A stretch of DNA of 64,000 nucleotides from the NCBI RefSeq assembly GCF_018603905.1, contig NZ_JAHFZZ010000003.1:496001-560000 (forward strand), written 5' to 3'. Position numbers and translations under genes: made by a program. The notes under the pieces were generated by a model that saw only the letters and a program-made list of their open reading frames with translations, was not told the origin of the DNA and made no database searches. This stretch comes from Nonomuraea sp. NEAU-A123 (GTDB lineage Bacteria > Actinomycetota > Actinomycetes > Streptosporangiales > Streptosporangiaceae). Shown here piece by piece: positions 23,640 through 32,649 of this stretch (within the stretch, counting starts at the first letter, position 1; every line of letters starts with the position of its first letter).

Positions 23640-23767
23640 TGTGGACAACCCTGTGGTCAAGCTGTGCACTATCCCGCCCAGGGTGTGAAAGGACTGTGGA
23701 CAGAGCTGTGGATAACTCTGTCCATAATCCACATCACCCACGTTGACCTGGTGAAACATTGTCCACC
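23640..23767. promoter_or_regulatory. Cluster of DnaA-box-like sequences upstream of dnaB
   Basis: Within 128 bp: TGTGGACAA (23640-23648) and TGTGGATAA (23707-23715), complements of the perfect boxes TTGTCCACA and TTATCCACA. Near matches are TGTGGTCAA (23652-23660), TGTGGACAG (23695-23703), TAATCCACA (23725-23733) and TTGTCCACC (23759-23767). The cluster fills the divergent spacer between dnaB and the MATE gene. It could place dnaB under DnaA control or titrate DnaA. There is no dnaA or dnaN beside it, so it is unlikely to be oriC itself. Confidence 0.65.
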
Positions 23768-23813
23768 GGCTGTGGAGGAAAGAAAGTTGGCTCGACACGC
23801 CGTGTAATGGCCA

Positions 23814-23833
23814 TAATGGGTAAATGCCCATTA
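23814..23833 (+). promoter_or_regulatory. Inverted repeat spanning the MATE start codon
   Basis: TAATGGG (23814-23820) and CCCATTA (23827-23833) flank TAAATG, which contains the ATG of the MATE gene. A further TAATGG lies just upstream at about 23805. It may be an operator, or a small hairpin that hides the start codon. No ribosome-binding site fits between the left arm and the ATG. Confidence 0.4.
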
Positions 23834-25125
23834 CGTCCCGGGACCGGGAAATCCTGCGCCTGGCGGTGCCCGCGTTCGGCGCGCTGGTCGCCGAGCCGCT
23901 CTTCCTGCTCGCCGACTATGCCATCGTCGGCCACGGGCTGGGCACCACCGCTCTGGGCGCCCTGGGCGTCGCGGGCACGGTCCTGGCCACGGTGGTGAAC
24001 CTCTGCGTCTTCCTCGCGTACGGCACGACGGCGTCCGTGGCCCGCCAGACCGGCGCGGGCAACCACGAGCGGGCGATGCGCAGCGGCGTGGACGGCATCT
24101 GGCTCGCGCTGGCCATCGGCGCCGCGCTCATCGCGGTCTGCTGGCCGCTCAGCCCGTGGATCGTCGGCCTGTTCGGGGCGAGCCCGGAGCAGGCCGGACA
24201 GGCCGTGACGTACCTGCGCATCTCCCTGCTCGGCGCGCCCGGCATGCTGGTCGTGCTGGCCGGGACGGGCGTGCTGCGCGGCCTGCAGGACACGGTCACG
24301 CCGCTGACCGTCGCGGTGGGCTCGTTCGCGCTCAACGCGGGGCTCAACGCGTGGTTCGTGCTCGGGCTGCACTGGGGCATCGCGGGCTCGGCCTGGGGCA
24401 CCGTGCTGGCCCAGACGCTGGGTGCCGCCGTCTACCTCGCCGTGGTGGCCAGGGGTGCGCTGCGGCTCGGCACGCCGCTCACGCCCGGTCTGGCGGGCGT
24501 CAGGCAGGCGGGTACGGCCGGCTTCGCGCTGCTCATCAGGACCGCCTGCCTGCGCGTCGTGCTGATCGTGGCGACCGTGGCGGCCACCAGGCTGGGTCAG
24601 GCCCCGCTGGCCGCGTACGCCATCGCCGCCCAGGTCTGGACACTGCTGGCCTTCGCCCTGGACGCCATCGCCATCGCCGGCCAGGCCATCACGGGCCGTA
24701 CGCTCGGCGCCGGCGACGTGGCCGCCACCAGGGCCGCGACCAGGCGCATGGTGCAATGGGGCCTCTGGTCGGGGCTCGCGCTCGGCGTGCTCGTCGTCGC
24801 GGCCAGGCCGCTGCTGCCCGGCCTGTTCGACGCCGATCCACAGGTCACGGAGCAGTTGCTGGCCGTGCTCTGGCCGGTGGCGCTGTTCCAGCCGATCTGC
24901 GGCGTGGTGTTCGTGCTCGACGGAGTGCTGATCGGCGCGGGCGACCAGCGCTACCTCGCGTGGGCGGGCGTGTGGACGACGCTGGCGTACCTGCCCTGCG
25001 CCTTCCTCGCCTCGGGATTCGGCATCGTTGCACTTTGGTGCGCGCTCGGGGCGTGGATGATCGCACGTTCGATCACGCTGGTACGGCGGGCGGTCGGCAC
25101 GGCATGGCTGGTGACCGGGGCGTAA
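23824..25125 (+). CDS. MATE-family efflux transporter, DinF-like
   Basis: 433 aa, about twelve membrane helices in two related halves, the normal MATE size. It starts MPITSRDREILRLAVPAFGA, followed by EPLFLLADYAIVGHGLGTTALG, the typical first-helix pattern of the DinF group. The second half begins near GFALLIRTACLRVVLI. Such carriers export cationic compounds using Na+ or H+ gradients. It is divergent from dnaB, and this neighbourhood is common in actinobacteria. Confidence 0.92.
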   Translation: MPITSRDREILRLAVPAFGALVAEPLFLLADYAIVGHGLGTTALGALGVAGTVLATVVNLCVFLAYGTTASVARQTGAGNHERAMRSGVDGIWLALAIGAALIAVCWPLSPWIVGLFGASPEQAGQAVTYLRISLLGAPGMLVVLAGTGVLRGLQDTVTPLTVAVGSFALNAGLNAWFVLGLHWGIAGSAWGTVLAQTLGAAVYLAVVARGALRLGTPLTPGLAGVRQAGTAGFALLIRTACLRVVLIVATVAATRLGQAPLAAYAIAAQVWTLLAFALDAIAIAGQAITGRTLGAGDVAATRAATRRMVQWGLWSGLALGVLVVAARPLLPGLFDADPQVTEQLLAVLWPVALFQPICGVVFVLDGVLIGAGDQRYLAWAGVWTTLAYLPCAFLASGFGIVALWCALGAWMIARSITLVRRAVGTAWLVTGA

Positions 25126-25192
25126 TCGTCCCGTGCTTGCTGTTGCGGGTGTGGTGAGGCAGTGTGGGCGAGTCGCACGAGCGGGGTGTGCT

Positions 25193-26665
25193 TTGTCCAC
25201 GATTCTCCGACGCCTGCCGCCCGACGCGGCAACCGGGCTACGCACGGGCGCGCGCCACAGCCTCGCCGAGCTCTACCGGCCGGCCGACCTGGTCGTGCTC
25301 GGGCTCGGCGTGATGATCGGCGCGGGCATCTTCAGCATCGCCGGCCAGCAGGCCGCCACCATGGCGGGCCCCGGCGTGATCCTGTCATTCATGATCGCCG
25401 GGATCGCCTGCCTGCTGGCCTGCCTGTGCTACGCCGAGCTGTCGTCCACGATGCCGACCTCGGGCAGCGCCTACACCTTCACCTACGTCATCTTCGGCGA
25501 GGTATGGGCGTGGATCATCGGCTGGGCGCTGATCCTGGAGCTGGAGCTGGCCGCCGCCGTGGTGGCCAGGGCCTGGGCCATCATCACGGTCCGGGCGATC
25601 ACCGGGTTCGGGGTGCGCCTGCCGTACCAGAACGTGGTCGAGGACGTGTTCGTGCTGCTCATCCTGGTGGCGCTCACGGGCATCGTGGCGGTCAACGCGC
25701 GGATCGGGCTGCGGGCGCTGTGGGTGATGGTGGCGGCCAAGCTGCTGGCCATCGGGGCGGTCATCGTCGTCGGGGCGCGCTACGTCAAAGTGGCCAACTT
25801 CGGTGACTTCTACGTCGAGCCGAAGCCGCTGACGACTCCGGCGGCGACCGTGCTCGACCTGGTCGTGGGGCAGAGTCACGCGTTCGGCTGGTTCGGTGTG
25901 TTCGCCGCGGCGTCGGCCATCGCGTTCGCGTACATCGGCTTCGACGTCGTCGCCACCGCCGCCGAGGAGACCGTGAACGCGTCCAGGGCCATACCCAAGG
26001 GCATGATCCGCAGCCTGGTGATCGCCACGATCATCTACCTCGCGGTGGCCGTGGTCATGGTCGGCATGACCCCCTACACCCGCATCTCCCTCGACGCACC
26101 GCTGTCCAGCGCGTTCCGCGGGGTGGGCGTGGACTGGATGGCGCACGTCATCGACATCGGCGCGGTGCTCGGACTGACGACGGTCATCCTGGTGCTGATC
26201 GTGGGGCAGACGCGGGTGCTGTTCTCGATCGCCCGCGACGGTCTGATCCCGCGTCGCCTGGCCACGATCAGCCGCAGATACCACACCCCCACGCGGGTGA
26301 CGCTGCTCATCGGGGTGGTGGCGATCCTGCTGGCCGAGTTCGTGCCCGTGCTCACGCTGCAGCAGCTCGTGGTGATCGGGACGCTGTTCGCGTTCATGTT
26401 CGTCGCGGCGGGCGTGATCGTGATGCGGCGCAGGATGCCGCACCTCGACCGCGGCTTCCGCGTCCCGCTCTCGCCGCTCCTGCCCGCGCTCTCCCTGCTC
26501 GCGACGCTCTGGCTGCTGGTGAACCTGCAGGTGCTCACCTGGGTGTGGTTCGCCCTGTGGATGGCCTTCGGCCTGCTCGTCTATCTCCTGTACGGCCGGC
26601 GCCACAGCCTGCTGGCCGCGCCCGAGACGCTGGTGAACAACTCCCGGGGACGGCATCGGCGTTAG
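25193..26665 (+). CDS. APC-family amino-acid permease
   Basis: 490 aa if translation starts at TTG 25193, the best-placed candidate behind GCGGGGTG; the frame is open further upstream. About twelve helices. The substrate-binding helix 1 motif is [20 protein letters not shown], and the conserved segments [20 protein letters not shown] and [15 protein letters not shown] identify the cationic-amino-acid/YhdG branch. It imports amino acids by proton symport or exchange. The stop is 9 bp from the convergent ABC ATPase stop. Confidence 0.88.
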   Translation: MSTILRRLPPDAATGLRTGARHSLAELYRPADLVVLGLGVMIGAGIFSIAGQQAATMAGPGVILSFMIAGIACLLACLCYAELSSTMPTSGSAYTFTYVIFGEVWAWIIGWALILELELAAAVVARAWAIITVRAITGFGVRLPYQNVVEDVFVLLILVALTGIVAVNARIGLRALWVMVAAKLLAIGAVIVVGARYVKVANFGDFYVEPKPLTTPAATVLDLVVGQSHAFGWFGVFAAASAIAFAYIGFDVVATAAEETVNASRAIPKGMIRSLVIATIIYLAVAVVMVGMTPYTRISLDAPLSSAFRGVGVDWMAHVIDIGAVLGLTTVILVLIVGQTRVLFSIARDGLIPRRLATISRRYHTPTRVTLLIGVVAILLAEFVPVLTLQQLVVIGTLFAFMFVAAGVIVMRRRMPHLDRGFRVPLSPLLPALSLLATLWLLVNLQVLTWVWFALWMAFGLLVYLLYGRRHSLLAAPETLVNNSRGRHRR

Positions 26666-26674
26666 CCAGCGGTC

Positions 26675-27418
26675 TCAGAGCCGCCCGGAGTCGAGCACCG
26701 CGCGCAGGAATTCCCTGGTGCGAGCGTGCTCCGGAGCGGTGAAGATCTTCTCCGGCGGTCCCTTCTCCAGCATGACCCCGCCCTCCAAGAAGCACACCGT
26801 GTCGGAAATATCGCGACAAAAGCCCATTTCGTGGGTCGCCAGGATCATCGTCATGCCCGACTCCTTGAGCTCCCTGATGACCTGGAGCACCTCCACGACC
26901 AGCACCGGGTCGAGCGCCGAGGTGACCTCGTCGAGCAGCATCAGCCGGGGCTTGGTGGCCAGCGCCCGGACGATGGCCACCCGCTGCTGCTGCCCGCCGG
27001 AGAGCTGGTCGGGGTAGGAGCGGGCCTTGTCCGCCAGCCCGAACCTGGCCAGCAGGTCGCCGGCCTGCTCCTCCGCCGCGGCCTTCGCCACGCCGTGCAC
27101 CCGCCGGGGCGCGAGCGTGATGTTGTCGAGCACCGTCATGTGCGGGAACAGGTTGAACGCCTGGAACACGATGCCCAGCCGCCTGCGTACGTCGTCGACG
27201 TCCACCCGCGGGTCGGTGATCTCCTCCCCGTCGAGGTAGATGGCGCCGTCGTCGACGGTCTCCAGCAGGTTGACGCAGCGCAGCAGCGTGGACTTGCCCG
27301 ACCCTGACGCGCCGATCAGGCTGACCACCTCGTGCGGACGCACCTCCAGGTCGATGCCGCGCAGCACGCTGTGGCCGCGGAACTCCTTCCACACCCCGTC
27401 GATGGTCAGCAGGCTCAT
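26675..27418 (-). CDS. Amino-acid ABC transporter ATP-binding protein
   Basis: 247 aa from the ATG at 27418, with AAGGAGG upstream. Walker [16 protein letters not shown], signature [16 protein letters not shown], Walker [14 protein letters not shown] and H-loop LATHEMGF are all intact. Sequence style is that of GlnQ/HisP polar-amino-acid importers. It follows the permease with an ATGA overlap. The three genes 26675-29135 form an operon read as binding protein, permease, ATPase. Confidence 0.95.
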   Translation of the reverse strand: MSLLTIDGVWKEFRGHSVLRGIDLEVRPHEVVSLIGASGSGKSTLLRCVNLLETVDDGAIYLDGEEITDPRVDVDDVRRRLGIVFQAFNLFPHMTVLDNITLAPRRVHGVAKAAAEEQAGDLLARFGLADKARSYPDQLSGGQQQRVAIVRALATKPRLMLLDEVTSALDPVLVVEVLQVIRELKESGMTMILATHEMGFCRDISDTVCFLEGGVMLEKGPPEKIFTAPEHARTREFLRAVLDSGRL

Positions 27419-28263
27419 CCGCGCCTCCTTCGGGTACGCGCGGCCAGGTGGTCGGTGAACCGGGCCATCGGGATGGTGAGCAGGATGAACAGCAGCGACG
27501 CCACCAGGTAGGGCGTGTAGTTGAACGCGCTGGCCGCGATGATCTGCGCCTGCCTGAGCGCTTCCAGCGGCCCGATGGTGGCCACCAGCGACGTGTCCTT
27601 CTGCAGCGAGATGAAGTCGTTGAGCAGCGGCGGGACGACTCTGCGAGTGGCCTGCGGGAGCACGACGAACCGCATGGTCTTGCCGTGACTCAGACCGAGC
27701 GAGCGGGCCGCCGCCACCTGGCTGGGATGGACCGACTCGATGCCCGCGCGGAACACCTCGGCCACGTAAGCGCCGTACGAGAGCGTCAGGCCGATGACGC
27801 CGAGCGTGACCAGATCCGTCGGGATGCCCTGCAGCCTGAGAGCGGGCAGCCCGAAGCCGACCAGGTAGATGACCAGGATCGTCGGCACACCGCGGAAGAT
27901 GTCGGTGTAGAGCGTGGCCAGCGCCCGCACAGGGAAGAAGGCGGGCGCCGTGATGGACCTGGCCAGGGCCACCAGCACCCCCACCACCAGGATCAGCGGC
28001 TCGGCGATGAGGAAGATCTTGATGTTGAGCAGGAACCCGGACAGGACGTCCGGCAGCGCCTTGACGAACCACTCCGGATTGAAGAACAACTCCTGCACCC
28101 GCGGCCAGCCGGGCGAGTTGGTGACCAGCACCACGACCAGGACGATGAAGACGACCGTCGAGGCGCCGGCGATGGAGACCGAGCGCCGGGCCCGCGACCT
28201 GCGGACCCGCTCTCGTTCCCGCTGCCGCTCGCTCTTGGCCCAGCCCTCGGAGGTCTCGCTCAC
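27415..28263 (-). CDS. Amino-acid ABC transporter permease
   Basis: 282 aa from the GTG at 28263, which overlaps the binding-protein stop (GTGA). A basic N-terminal segment (RQRERERVRRSRARRSVS) precedes the first helix near residues 30-47. The permease core has the EAA-type loop YVAEVFRAGIESVHPSQVAA and AARSLGLSHGKTMRFVVLPQ, which docks on the ATPase. This is the HisM/GlnP subfamily. A single permease gene implies a homodimeric channel. Confidence 0.93.
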   Translation of the reverse strand: MSETSEGWAKSERQRERERVRRSRARRSVSIAGASTVVFIVLVVVLVTNSPGWPRVQELFFNPEWFVKALPDVLSGFLLNIKIFLIAEPLILVVGVLVALARSITAPAFFPVRALATLYTDIFRGVPTILVIYLVGFGLPALRLQGIPTDLVTLGVIGLTLSYGAYVAEVFRAGIESVHPSQVAAARSLGLSHGKTMRFVVLPQATRRVVPPLLNDFISLQKDTSLVATIGPLEALRQAQIIAASAFNYTPYLVASLLFILLTIPMARFTDHLAARTRRRRG

Positions 28264-29135
28264 TTCAGCTCGGGCGCGCCCGCGGCCGCGCTGAGCCACT
28301 GCTGCTCGATCTTGGCCAGCTCACCCTTCGCCTTCAGCGCGTCGACGGCCTTGTCCACGCACGGCTTGAGCGCGCTGCCCTTCTCCATGACCAGGCCGAA
28401 CTCCTCGGGCGTGCCGCCGGTGGAGCTGAACTGGCCGACGATCTTCGACTTCTCGACCTGGGCGGCCGTCACGTAGAAGGCCGTGGGCAGGTCCACGACG
28501 ATCGCGTCGACCTGCTTGTTCTTCAGCGCGTTGATGGCGTCGATCTGATCGGTGTAGACGTTCGGGTCGCTGGCCGGCTTGATGACCTCTTTGACCGCGT
28601 TGAGAGAGGTCGTGCCGACCTGCACGCCGATCTTGGCGTCCTTGAGCTCGGCCAGACTCTTCGCGGCGGCGAACTTGCCGCCCTCGATGGCCACGACGGC
28701 CTGCTTGGCCGTGTAGTAGCCGTGGCTGAAGTCGACCGCCTTGGCCCGGTCGGGCGTGATCGAGACCTCGTTGATGTCGAAGTCGAACTGCTTGGCGCCC
28801 GGTGCGAAGGCCGAGTCGAACTTGACCGTGCTCCACTGCACCTCGCTGCGGTCGAAGCCGAGCTCACCCGCGACGGCGAACGCCACCGCGCTCTCGAAGC
28901 CCTGGCCGTTGCTCGGGTCGTCGTCCTTGAACCACGGCTCGAAGGCGGGCTTGTCGGTGCCGATCGTCAGCTTGTCGGCGTTGATGAGCTTGAGCTGGTC
29001 CTTGGTGCACGCGGTGGACGCGGTGGACGTCGTGGGGCTGAGCGTGGCGGTGCTCGGCGGATTGTCGACGGGAGCGCAGGCGACGGCCGCCGCCGCGAGC
29101 ACGCCGAGGGCCAGCAGCATCGAGGGTCGAGCCAT
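28260..29135 (-). CDS. Amino-acid ABC transporter substrate-binding lipoprotein
   Basis: 291 aa from the ATG at 29135, with GGAGG ten bases upstream. The lipobox is LAAAAVAC near residues 12-19, followed by a Ser/Thr-rich linker. The SBP_bac_3 fold then reads KLTIGTDKPAFEPWFKDDDP, DFDINEVSITPDRAKAVDFS, IGVQVGTTSLNAVKEVI and QVDAIVVDLPTAFYVTAAQV. The ligand is likely a polar or acidic amino acid, but residues do not settle which. A longer start at 29177 would destroy the lipoprotein signal. Confidence 0.93.
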   Translation of the reverse strand: MARPSMLLALGVLAAAAVACAPVDNPPSTATLSPTTSTASTACTKDQLKLINADKLTIGTDKPAFEPWFKDDDPSNGQGFESAVAFAVAGELGFDRSEVQWSTVKFDSAFAPGAKQFDFDINEVSITPDRAKAVDFSHGYYTAKQAVVAIEGGKFAAAKSLAELKDAKIGVQVGTTSLNAVKEVIKPASDPNVYTDQIDAINALKNKQVDAIVVDLPTAFYVTAAQVEKSKIVGQFSSTGGTPEEFGLVMEKGSALKPCVDKAVDALKAKGELAKIEQQWLSAAAGAPELK

Positions 29136-29236
29136 GGCTGGGGGCCTCCAGAGAAGGAGCGCGGGAAGAACGAGCAAATCCTACATGTCGGGTAGGGAAC
29201 TACGCCCCACCTGCACTCATACGGCCGTAGAGACAG

Positions 29237-29270
29237 CGCTGCCCCCTCTCGAAGACGAAAGGGGGCAGCG
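29237..29270 (-). terminator. Terminator of the rpsF-ssb-rpsR-rplI operon
   Basis: Perfect 11-bp arms CGCTGCCCCCT (29237-29247) and AGGGGGCAGCG (29260-29270) with a 12-base loop, starting 17 bases past the rplI stop. There is no long T run, which is common for actinobacterial terminators. Confidence 0.8.
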
Positions 29271-29286
29271 GCGGAGCTGAGAGTCG

Positions 29287-29733
29287 TCAGCCGGCGACGA
29301 CCTCGACGTCGACCGACGCCGAGACCTCGGGGTGCAGCTTGACGCTGACCTTGTGCGAGCCGACGCTCTTGATCGGGTTGATGATCTCGATGCGGCGGCG
29401 GTCGAGGATGGGACCGCCGGCGGCCTTGACGGCCTCGGCGATGTCACCCGTGGTGATCGACCCGAACAGGCGACCGGAGTCGCCCGCGCGGGTGACCAGG
29501 CGGACGCGAAGGGCGCCGAGCTGGCCGGCGACCTCCTTGGCCGTGCCCTGGTCGCGGATTTCGCGAGCGTCACGAGCCTTCTTGATGGACTCGATCTGCT
29601 TCTCGGCGCCACGCGTCCAGCGCATCGCGTAGCCGCGCGGGATGAGGAAGTTACGGCCGTAGCCGTCCTTCACCTCGACGACGTCGCCAGGGGTGCCGAG
29701 GCCGGAGACCTCGTTGGTGAGGATGAGCTTCAT
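29287..29733 (-). CDS. rplI: Ribosomal protein bL9
   Basis: 148 aa. It starts [20 protein letters not shown] and [16 protein letters not shown], the universal L9 signature. The long connecting helix and C-terminal domain follow ([19 protein letters not shown], then ISPIKS-like [20 protein letters not shown]). It is the last gene of the rpsF-ssb-rpsR-rplI operon, 14 bp after rpsR. It binds 23S rRNA at the base of the L1 stalk. Confidence 0.97.
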   Translation of the reverse strand: MKLILTNEVSGLGTPGDVVEVKDGYGRNFLIPRGYAMRWTRGAEKQIESIKKARDAREIRDQGTAKEVAGQLGALRVRLVTRAGDSGRLFGSITTGDIAEAVKAAGGPILDRRRIEIINPIKSVGSHKVSVKLHPEVSASVDVEVVAG

Positions 29734-29747
29734 ATCGACAGTCCTCC

Positions 29748-29984
29748 CTAGCGCGCGGTGCTCGTGTAGGGCAGCAGTGCCACCTCACGGGCGTTCTTGA
29801 TCGCGGTCGCCACGTCACGCTGGTGCTGGGTGCAGTTGCCCGTCACCCGGCGCGCACGGATCTTGCCGCGGTCGGAGATGAACTTCCGCAGCAGCGCCGT
29901 GTCCTTGTAGTCGACGTAGGAGATCTTGTCGTGGCAGAACAGGCAAACCTTCTTCTTGGGCTTGCGCAGTGCCGGCTTTGCCAT
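29748..29984 (-). CDS. rpsR: Ribosomal protein bS18
   Basis: 78 aa: [20 protein letters not shown], then [20 protein letters not shown] and [20 protein letters not shown]. The cysteines in CLFC and GNC show the zinc-binding (C+) form of S18. Actinobacteria often keep a second, zinc-free S18 elsewhere under Zur control. S18 pairs with S6 on the 30S platform, which fits the operon with rpsF. Confidence 0.97.
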   Translation of the reverse strand: MAKPALRKPKKKVCLFCHDKISYVDYKDTALLRKFISDRGKIRARRVTGNCTQHQRDVATAIKNAREVALLPYTSTAR

Positions 29985-30068
29985 CGTGGTGCTCCTTTCA
30001 GAGCCCCGCCGTCAAGCGGGAATGGACTCGAGCTGGTGAACTTACGGACCTTGCGGTCTTCTTCGGTG

Positions 30069-30653
30069 TTAGAAAGGCGGTTCGTCGCTGAAGTCGTTGC
30101 TGCTGCCGCCGCCGAAGCCGCCGGAGCCGCCGGAGCCGCCGCCTTGCTGGCCGCCGCCCTGGTAGCCGCCGCCGCCACCGCCGCCGAAGCCGCCACCGCC
30201 CTGGGGCGGAGCGGGCGACGCGGAGGCCCACGGGTCGTCAGCGGGGCCGCCGCCGAAGCCGCCACCCCCGCCGCCGCCACCCTGACGGGTGGTGCGGTTG
30301 ACCTTGGCGGTGGCGTTGCGCAGAGACGGGCCGACCTCGTCGACCTCGACCTCGTAGACCGTGCGCTTCTCGCCTTCCTTAGTCTCGTAAGACCGCTGCT
30401 TGAGCCGCCCCTGCACGATGACCCGCATGCCGCGCTGCAGGCTCTCGGCGGCGTTCTCCGCCGCCTGTCGCCACACGTTGCAGGTCAGAAAGAGGCTTTC
30501 GCCGTCCTTCCACTCGTTGGTCTGGCGGTCCATGAACCGCGGAGTGGACGCGATGCGGAATCGAGCCACGGCTTGACCCGTGGGGGTGAAGCGCAGCTCC
30601 GGGTCATCGACAAGATTGCCGACGATGGTGATTACGGTGTCGCCTGCTGCCAT
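30069..30653 (-). CDS. ssb: Single-stranded DNA-binding protein
   Basis: 194 aa from the ATG at 30653. The OB fold spans about residues 1-110 ([20 protein letters not shown], then [14 protein letters not shown] and [20 protein letters not shown]). A glycine-rich flexible linker follows, and the protein ends with the acidic tip DFSDEPPF that recruits replication and repair partners. It lies between rpsF and rpsR as in most actinobacteria. A longer start at 30734 would add a basic tail not seen in the family. Confidence 0.97.
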   Translation of the reverse strand: MAAGDTVITIVGNLVDDPELRFTPTGQAVARFRIASTPRFMDRQTNEWKDGESLFLTCNVWRQAAENAAESLQRGMRVIVQGRLKQRSYETKEGEKRTVYEVEVDEVGPSLRNATAKVNRTTRQGGGGGGGGFGGGPADDPWASASPAPPQGGGGFGGGGGGGYQGGGQQGGGSGGSGGFGGGSSNDFSDEPPF

Positions 30654-30741
30654 GGCTAGCGCTCGCCTTCCTGCACGCCTTCGCTTTGGGTTACGGCTCA
30701 GAGTACGGCTGCCGCCCGACAAAAAGCCGGGCAACGGCTGC

Positions 30742-31032
30742 TTAGTGCACGTCGGGGCGGAGAACCTTGGTACGCAGGATGCCCTCGTTGAGGTTCATCT
30801 GCCGGTCGAGCTCCTTGACCGTCGCGGGCTCCGCGGACAGGTCGATGACGGCGTAGATGCCTTCGGACTTCTTGTCGATGTCGTAGGCAAGACGGCGACG
30901 GCCCCAGACGTCGACCTTCTCCACGGTGCCGCCGTCATTGCGGACCACGGTGAGGAACTGGTCGAGGGACGGCGCCACAGTGCGCTCATCGAGCGAAGGG
31001 TCCAAAATGACCATTACTTCGTAACGACGCAT
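30742..31032 (-). CDS. rpsF: Ribosomal protein bS6
   Basis: 96 aa from the ATG at 31032, with AGGAGG upstream. It starts [20 protein letters not shown] and contains [20 protein letters not shown], both diagnostic of S6. It is the first gene of the rpsF-ssb-rpsR-rplI operon. S6 dimerises with S18 on the small subunit. Confidence 0.97.
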   Translation of the reverse strand: MRRYEVMVILDPSLDERTVAPSLDQFLTVVRNDGGTVEKVDVWGRRRLAYDIDKKSEGIYAVIDLSAEPATVKELDRQMNLNEGILRTKVLRPDVH

Positions 31033-31208
31033 GCGGGACTCCAACCTCCTCTGGACTTTTGCGGTCACGACACTCTGCCGTGACAGGAGGACGCTGACGT
31101 CAGAACCCGGACGCCCCTTTCGGCGGCTCGGGCTGATGGATCACCCATCACAACGCAGCTTGACCAGGTTACCAGCCGCGCGTGGATGGGAAGGACCTGT
31201 AGGAAACC

Positions 31209-31535
31209 ATGGGGGTGACACCAGTGCCGCACATCCTTCAACCTCCGGAGAGCCAGCGGTTCAGACTCACACTCAACACTGACGGGGCGCCGCATCCGAT
31301 CGAGAACATCCTGGCCATCGCCACCTTCCTCTGCGGTTTGGTGGCCTTCGTCTCGACGTTCTTCGTCACCGCCCACCCGATCTCGTCGTGGTTCGGCACG
31401 CTCGGGTTTGGGATGGGGCTCTACTCCCAGTACGTCTCCGTCACCACACCGCAGCGCTCGCTCAACATCATCGGGCTGGTGGCGTCGTTCGTCGGGGTCG
31501 CGCTCGGCATCGCCCACGGCGGGTTCCTGCCGTAA
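31209..31535 (+). CDS. Small conserved membrane protein, function unknown
   Basis: 108 aa from the ATG at 31209 behind TAGGAAACC. A 30-residue soluble start (LQPPESQRFRLTLNTDGAPH) is followed by three hydrophobic helices near residues 33-53, 60-75 and 86-103. No motif points to a reaction. It reads away from rpsF and ends at a shared bidirectional terminator. Confidence 0.72.
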   Translation: MGVTPVPHILQPPESQRFRLTLNTDGAPHPIENILAIATFLCGLVAFVSTFFVTAHPISSWFGTLGFGMGLYSQYVSVTTPQRSLNIIGLVASFVGVALGIAHGGFLP

Positions 31536-31555
31536 CCGGCCTCCTGCCATGAGAA

Positions 31556-31580
31556 ACGGTCCCGGCCGGGCCGGGACCGT
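31556..31580. terminator. Bidirectional terminator between convergent small membrane genes
   Basis: Perfect 10-bp arms ACGGTCCCGG (31556-31565) and CCGGGACCGT (31571-31580) with loop CCGGG, midway between the stop codons at 31535 and 31591. Confidence 0.8.
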
Positions 31581-31590
31581 GCGCCTCGGA

Positions 31591-31770
31591 TCACTTGCCG
31601 ATATGTAGATCCACGCCGAGCAGCACCAGGAACCAGAGGAAGACCGCGAGCAGCGCCTCGGCGATGTCCCTGAGGATCCCCGGGGTGATGTAGTGGTAGA
31701 CCCAGGCCACGTAGATGCCTACAAGTACGTAAATGAAGAGGATCAGTGAGCGCCAACGCCAGCGCGTCAT
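31591..31770 (-). CDS. Small two-helix membrane protein
   Basis: 59 aa from the ATG at 31770, with GAGGAG seven bases upstream. Sequence MTRWRWRSLILFIYVLVGIY is followed by a second hydrophobic segment (ALLAVFLWFLVLLGV). The tryptophan/arginine-rich N-terminus suggests an inside-facing start. It is similar in size to other unnamed actinobacterial membrane miniproteins; the role is unknown. Confidence 0.72.
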   Translation of the reverse strand: MTRWRWRSLILFIYVLVGIYVAWVYHYITPGILRDIAEALLAVFLWFLVLLGVDLHIGK

Positions 31771-31842
31771 GTTGTTCTCCTCGCGTAGGGGGCGTCCGGC
31801 GACTTCCCTGAGCCTCTTTCTCCAAACGGATAAGCTCGTGAC

Positions 31843-32586
31843 ATGGTGCGCATCGGAGCTCACGTAGGTCAGGACGACCCCGCCGCCCACGCCGCCGCGG
31901 TCGGCGCCGAGGTGGTGCAGTTCTTCCTGGGCGATCCACAGGGCTACAAGAAGCCCGTGCTGCCCGCCGAGCCGGTCGAGGGCGTCGACATCTACATCCA
32001 CGCCCCCTACCTGATCAACGTGGCCACCACCAACAACCGCATCAGGATTCCGAGCCGCAAGCTGCTCGCCCAGCATCTGGAGGCGGCCGCCGGGCTCGGC
32101 GCCAAGGGCCTGATCGTGCACGGCGGCCACCTGAACAAGAACGACGACCCGCAGATCGGGTTCGACAACTGGCGCAAGGTGTTCGAGCGCATGGAGTGCC
32201 CGATCCCGGTGCTGATCGAGAACACCGCGGGCGGCGACAACGCGATGGCCCGCAAGCTCGACCGCATCGCCCGGCTCTGGGACGCGCTCGACGGCTTCGA
32301 CGTGGGTTTCTGCCTCGACACCTGCCACGCGCACGCGGGCGGCGAGGAGCTCCTCGACCTGGTCGACCGGGTCAAGGCGATCACCGGCCGGATCGACCTG
32401 GTGCACTGCAACGACTCGCGCGACGAGTTCGACTCCGGCGCCGACCGGCACGCCAACCTGGGCAACGGGAAGATCGACCCCGAGCTCATCCTGGCGGTCT
32501 GCCGCGCGGCCGAGGCGCCCATCGTCGTGGAGACGCCCGGCGAGGGGCAGGCCGACGACATCGCGTTCCTGAGGAAGAATCTCTAG
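31843..32586 (+). CDS. nfo: Deoxyribonuclease IV (AP endonuclease, Nfo type)
   Basis: 247 aa TIM-barrel enzyme. Zinc-ligand motifs are visible: MVRIGAHVGQ, the His pair region IYIHAPYLIN and LIVHGGHLNK, the Glu in VLIENTAGG, GFCLDTCHAHAGGE, and LVHCNDSRDEFDSGADRHAN, ending in VVETPG. It nicks DNA 5' to abasic sites in base-excision repair. The protein is shorter than E. coli Nfo (285 aa) but keeps all nine metal-ligand regions. Confidence 0.92.
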   Translation: MVRIGAHVGQDDPAAHAAAVGAEVVQFFLGDPQGYKKPVLPAEPVEGVDIYIHAPYLINVATTNNRIRIPSRKLLAQHLEAAAGLGAKGLIVHGGHLNKNDDPQIGFDNWRKVFERMECPIPVLIENTAGGDNAMARKLDRIARLWDALDGFDVGFCLDTCHAHAGGEELLDLVDRVKAITGRIDLVHCNDSRDEFDSGADRHANLGNGKIDPELILAVCRAAEAPIVVETPGEGQADDIAFLRKNL

Positions 32587-32601
32587 CGAATACACACAGC
32601 C

Positions 32602-32610
32602 TGTGGATAA
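32602..32610 (-). promoter_or_regulatory. Isolated perfect DnaA box
   Basis: TGTGGATAA, complement of TTATCCACA, 15 bp after the nfo stop. Single boxes like this may titrate DnaA or regulate nearby genes. No second box is adjacent. Confidence 0.5.
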
Positions 32611-32649
32611 CTTCCCTGGATTACCAAGTCCCGGGAGTGGGTATGAAGG

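Noticed and set aside
23640..23767. Chromosomal origin oriC upstream of dnaB
   Set aside because: dnaA, rpmH and rnpA are not here; the rsmG-jag edge and parS sites place oriC beyond the right end. The cluster is reported as regulatory instead.
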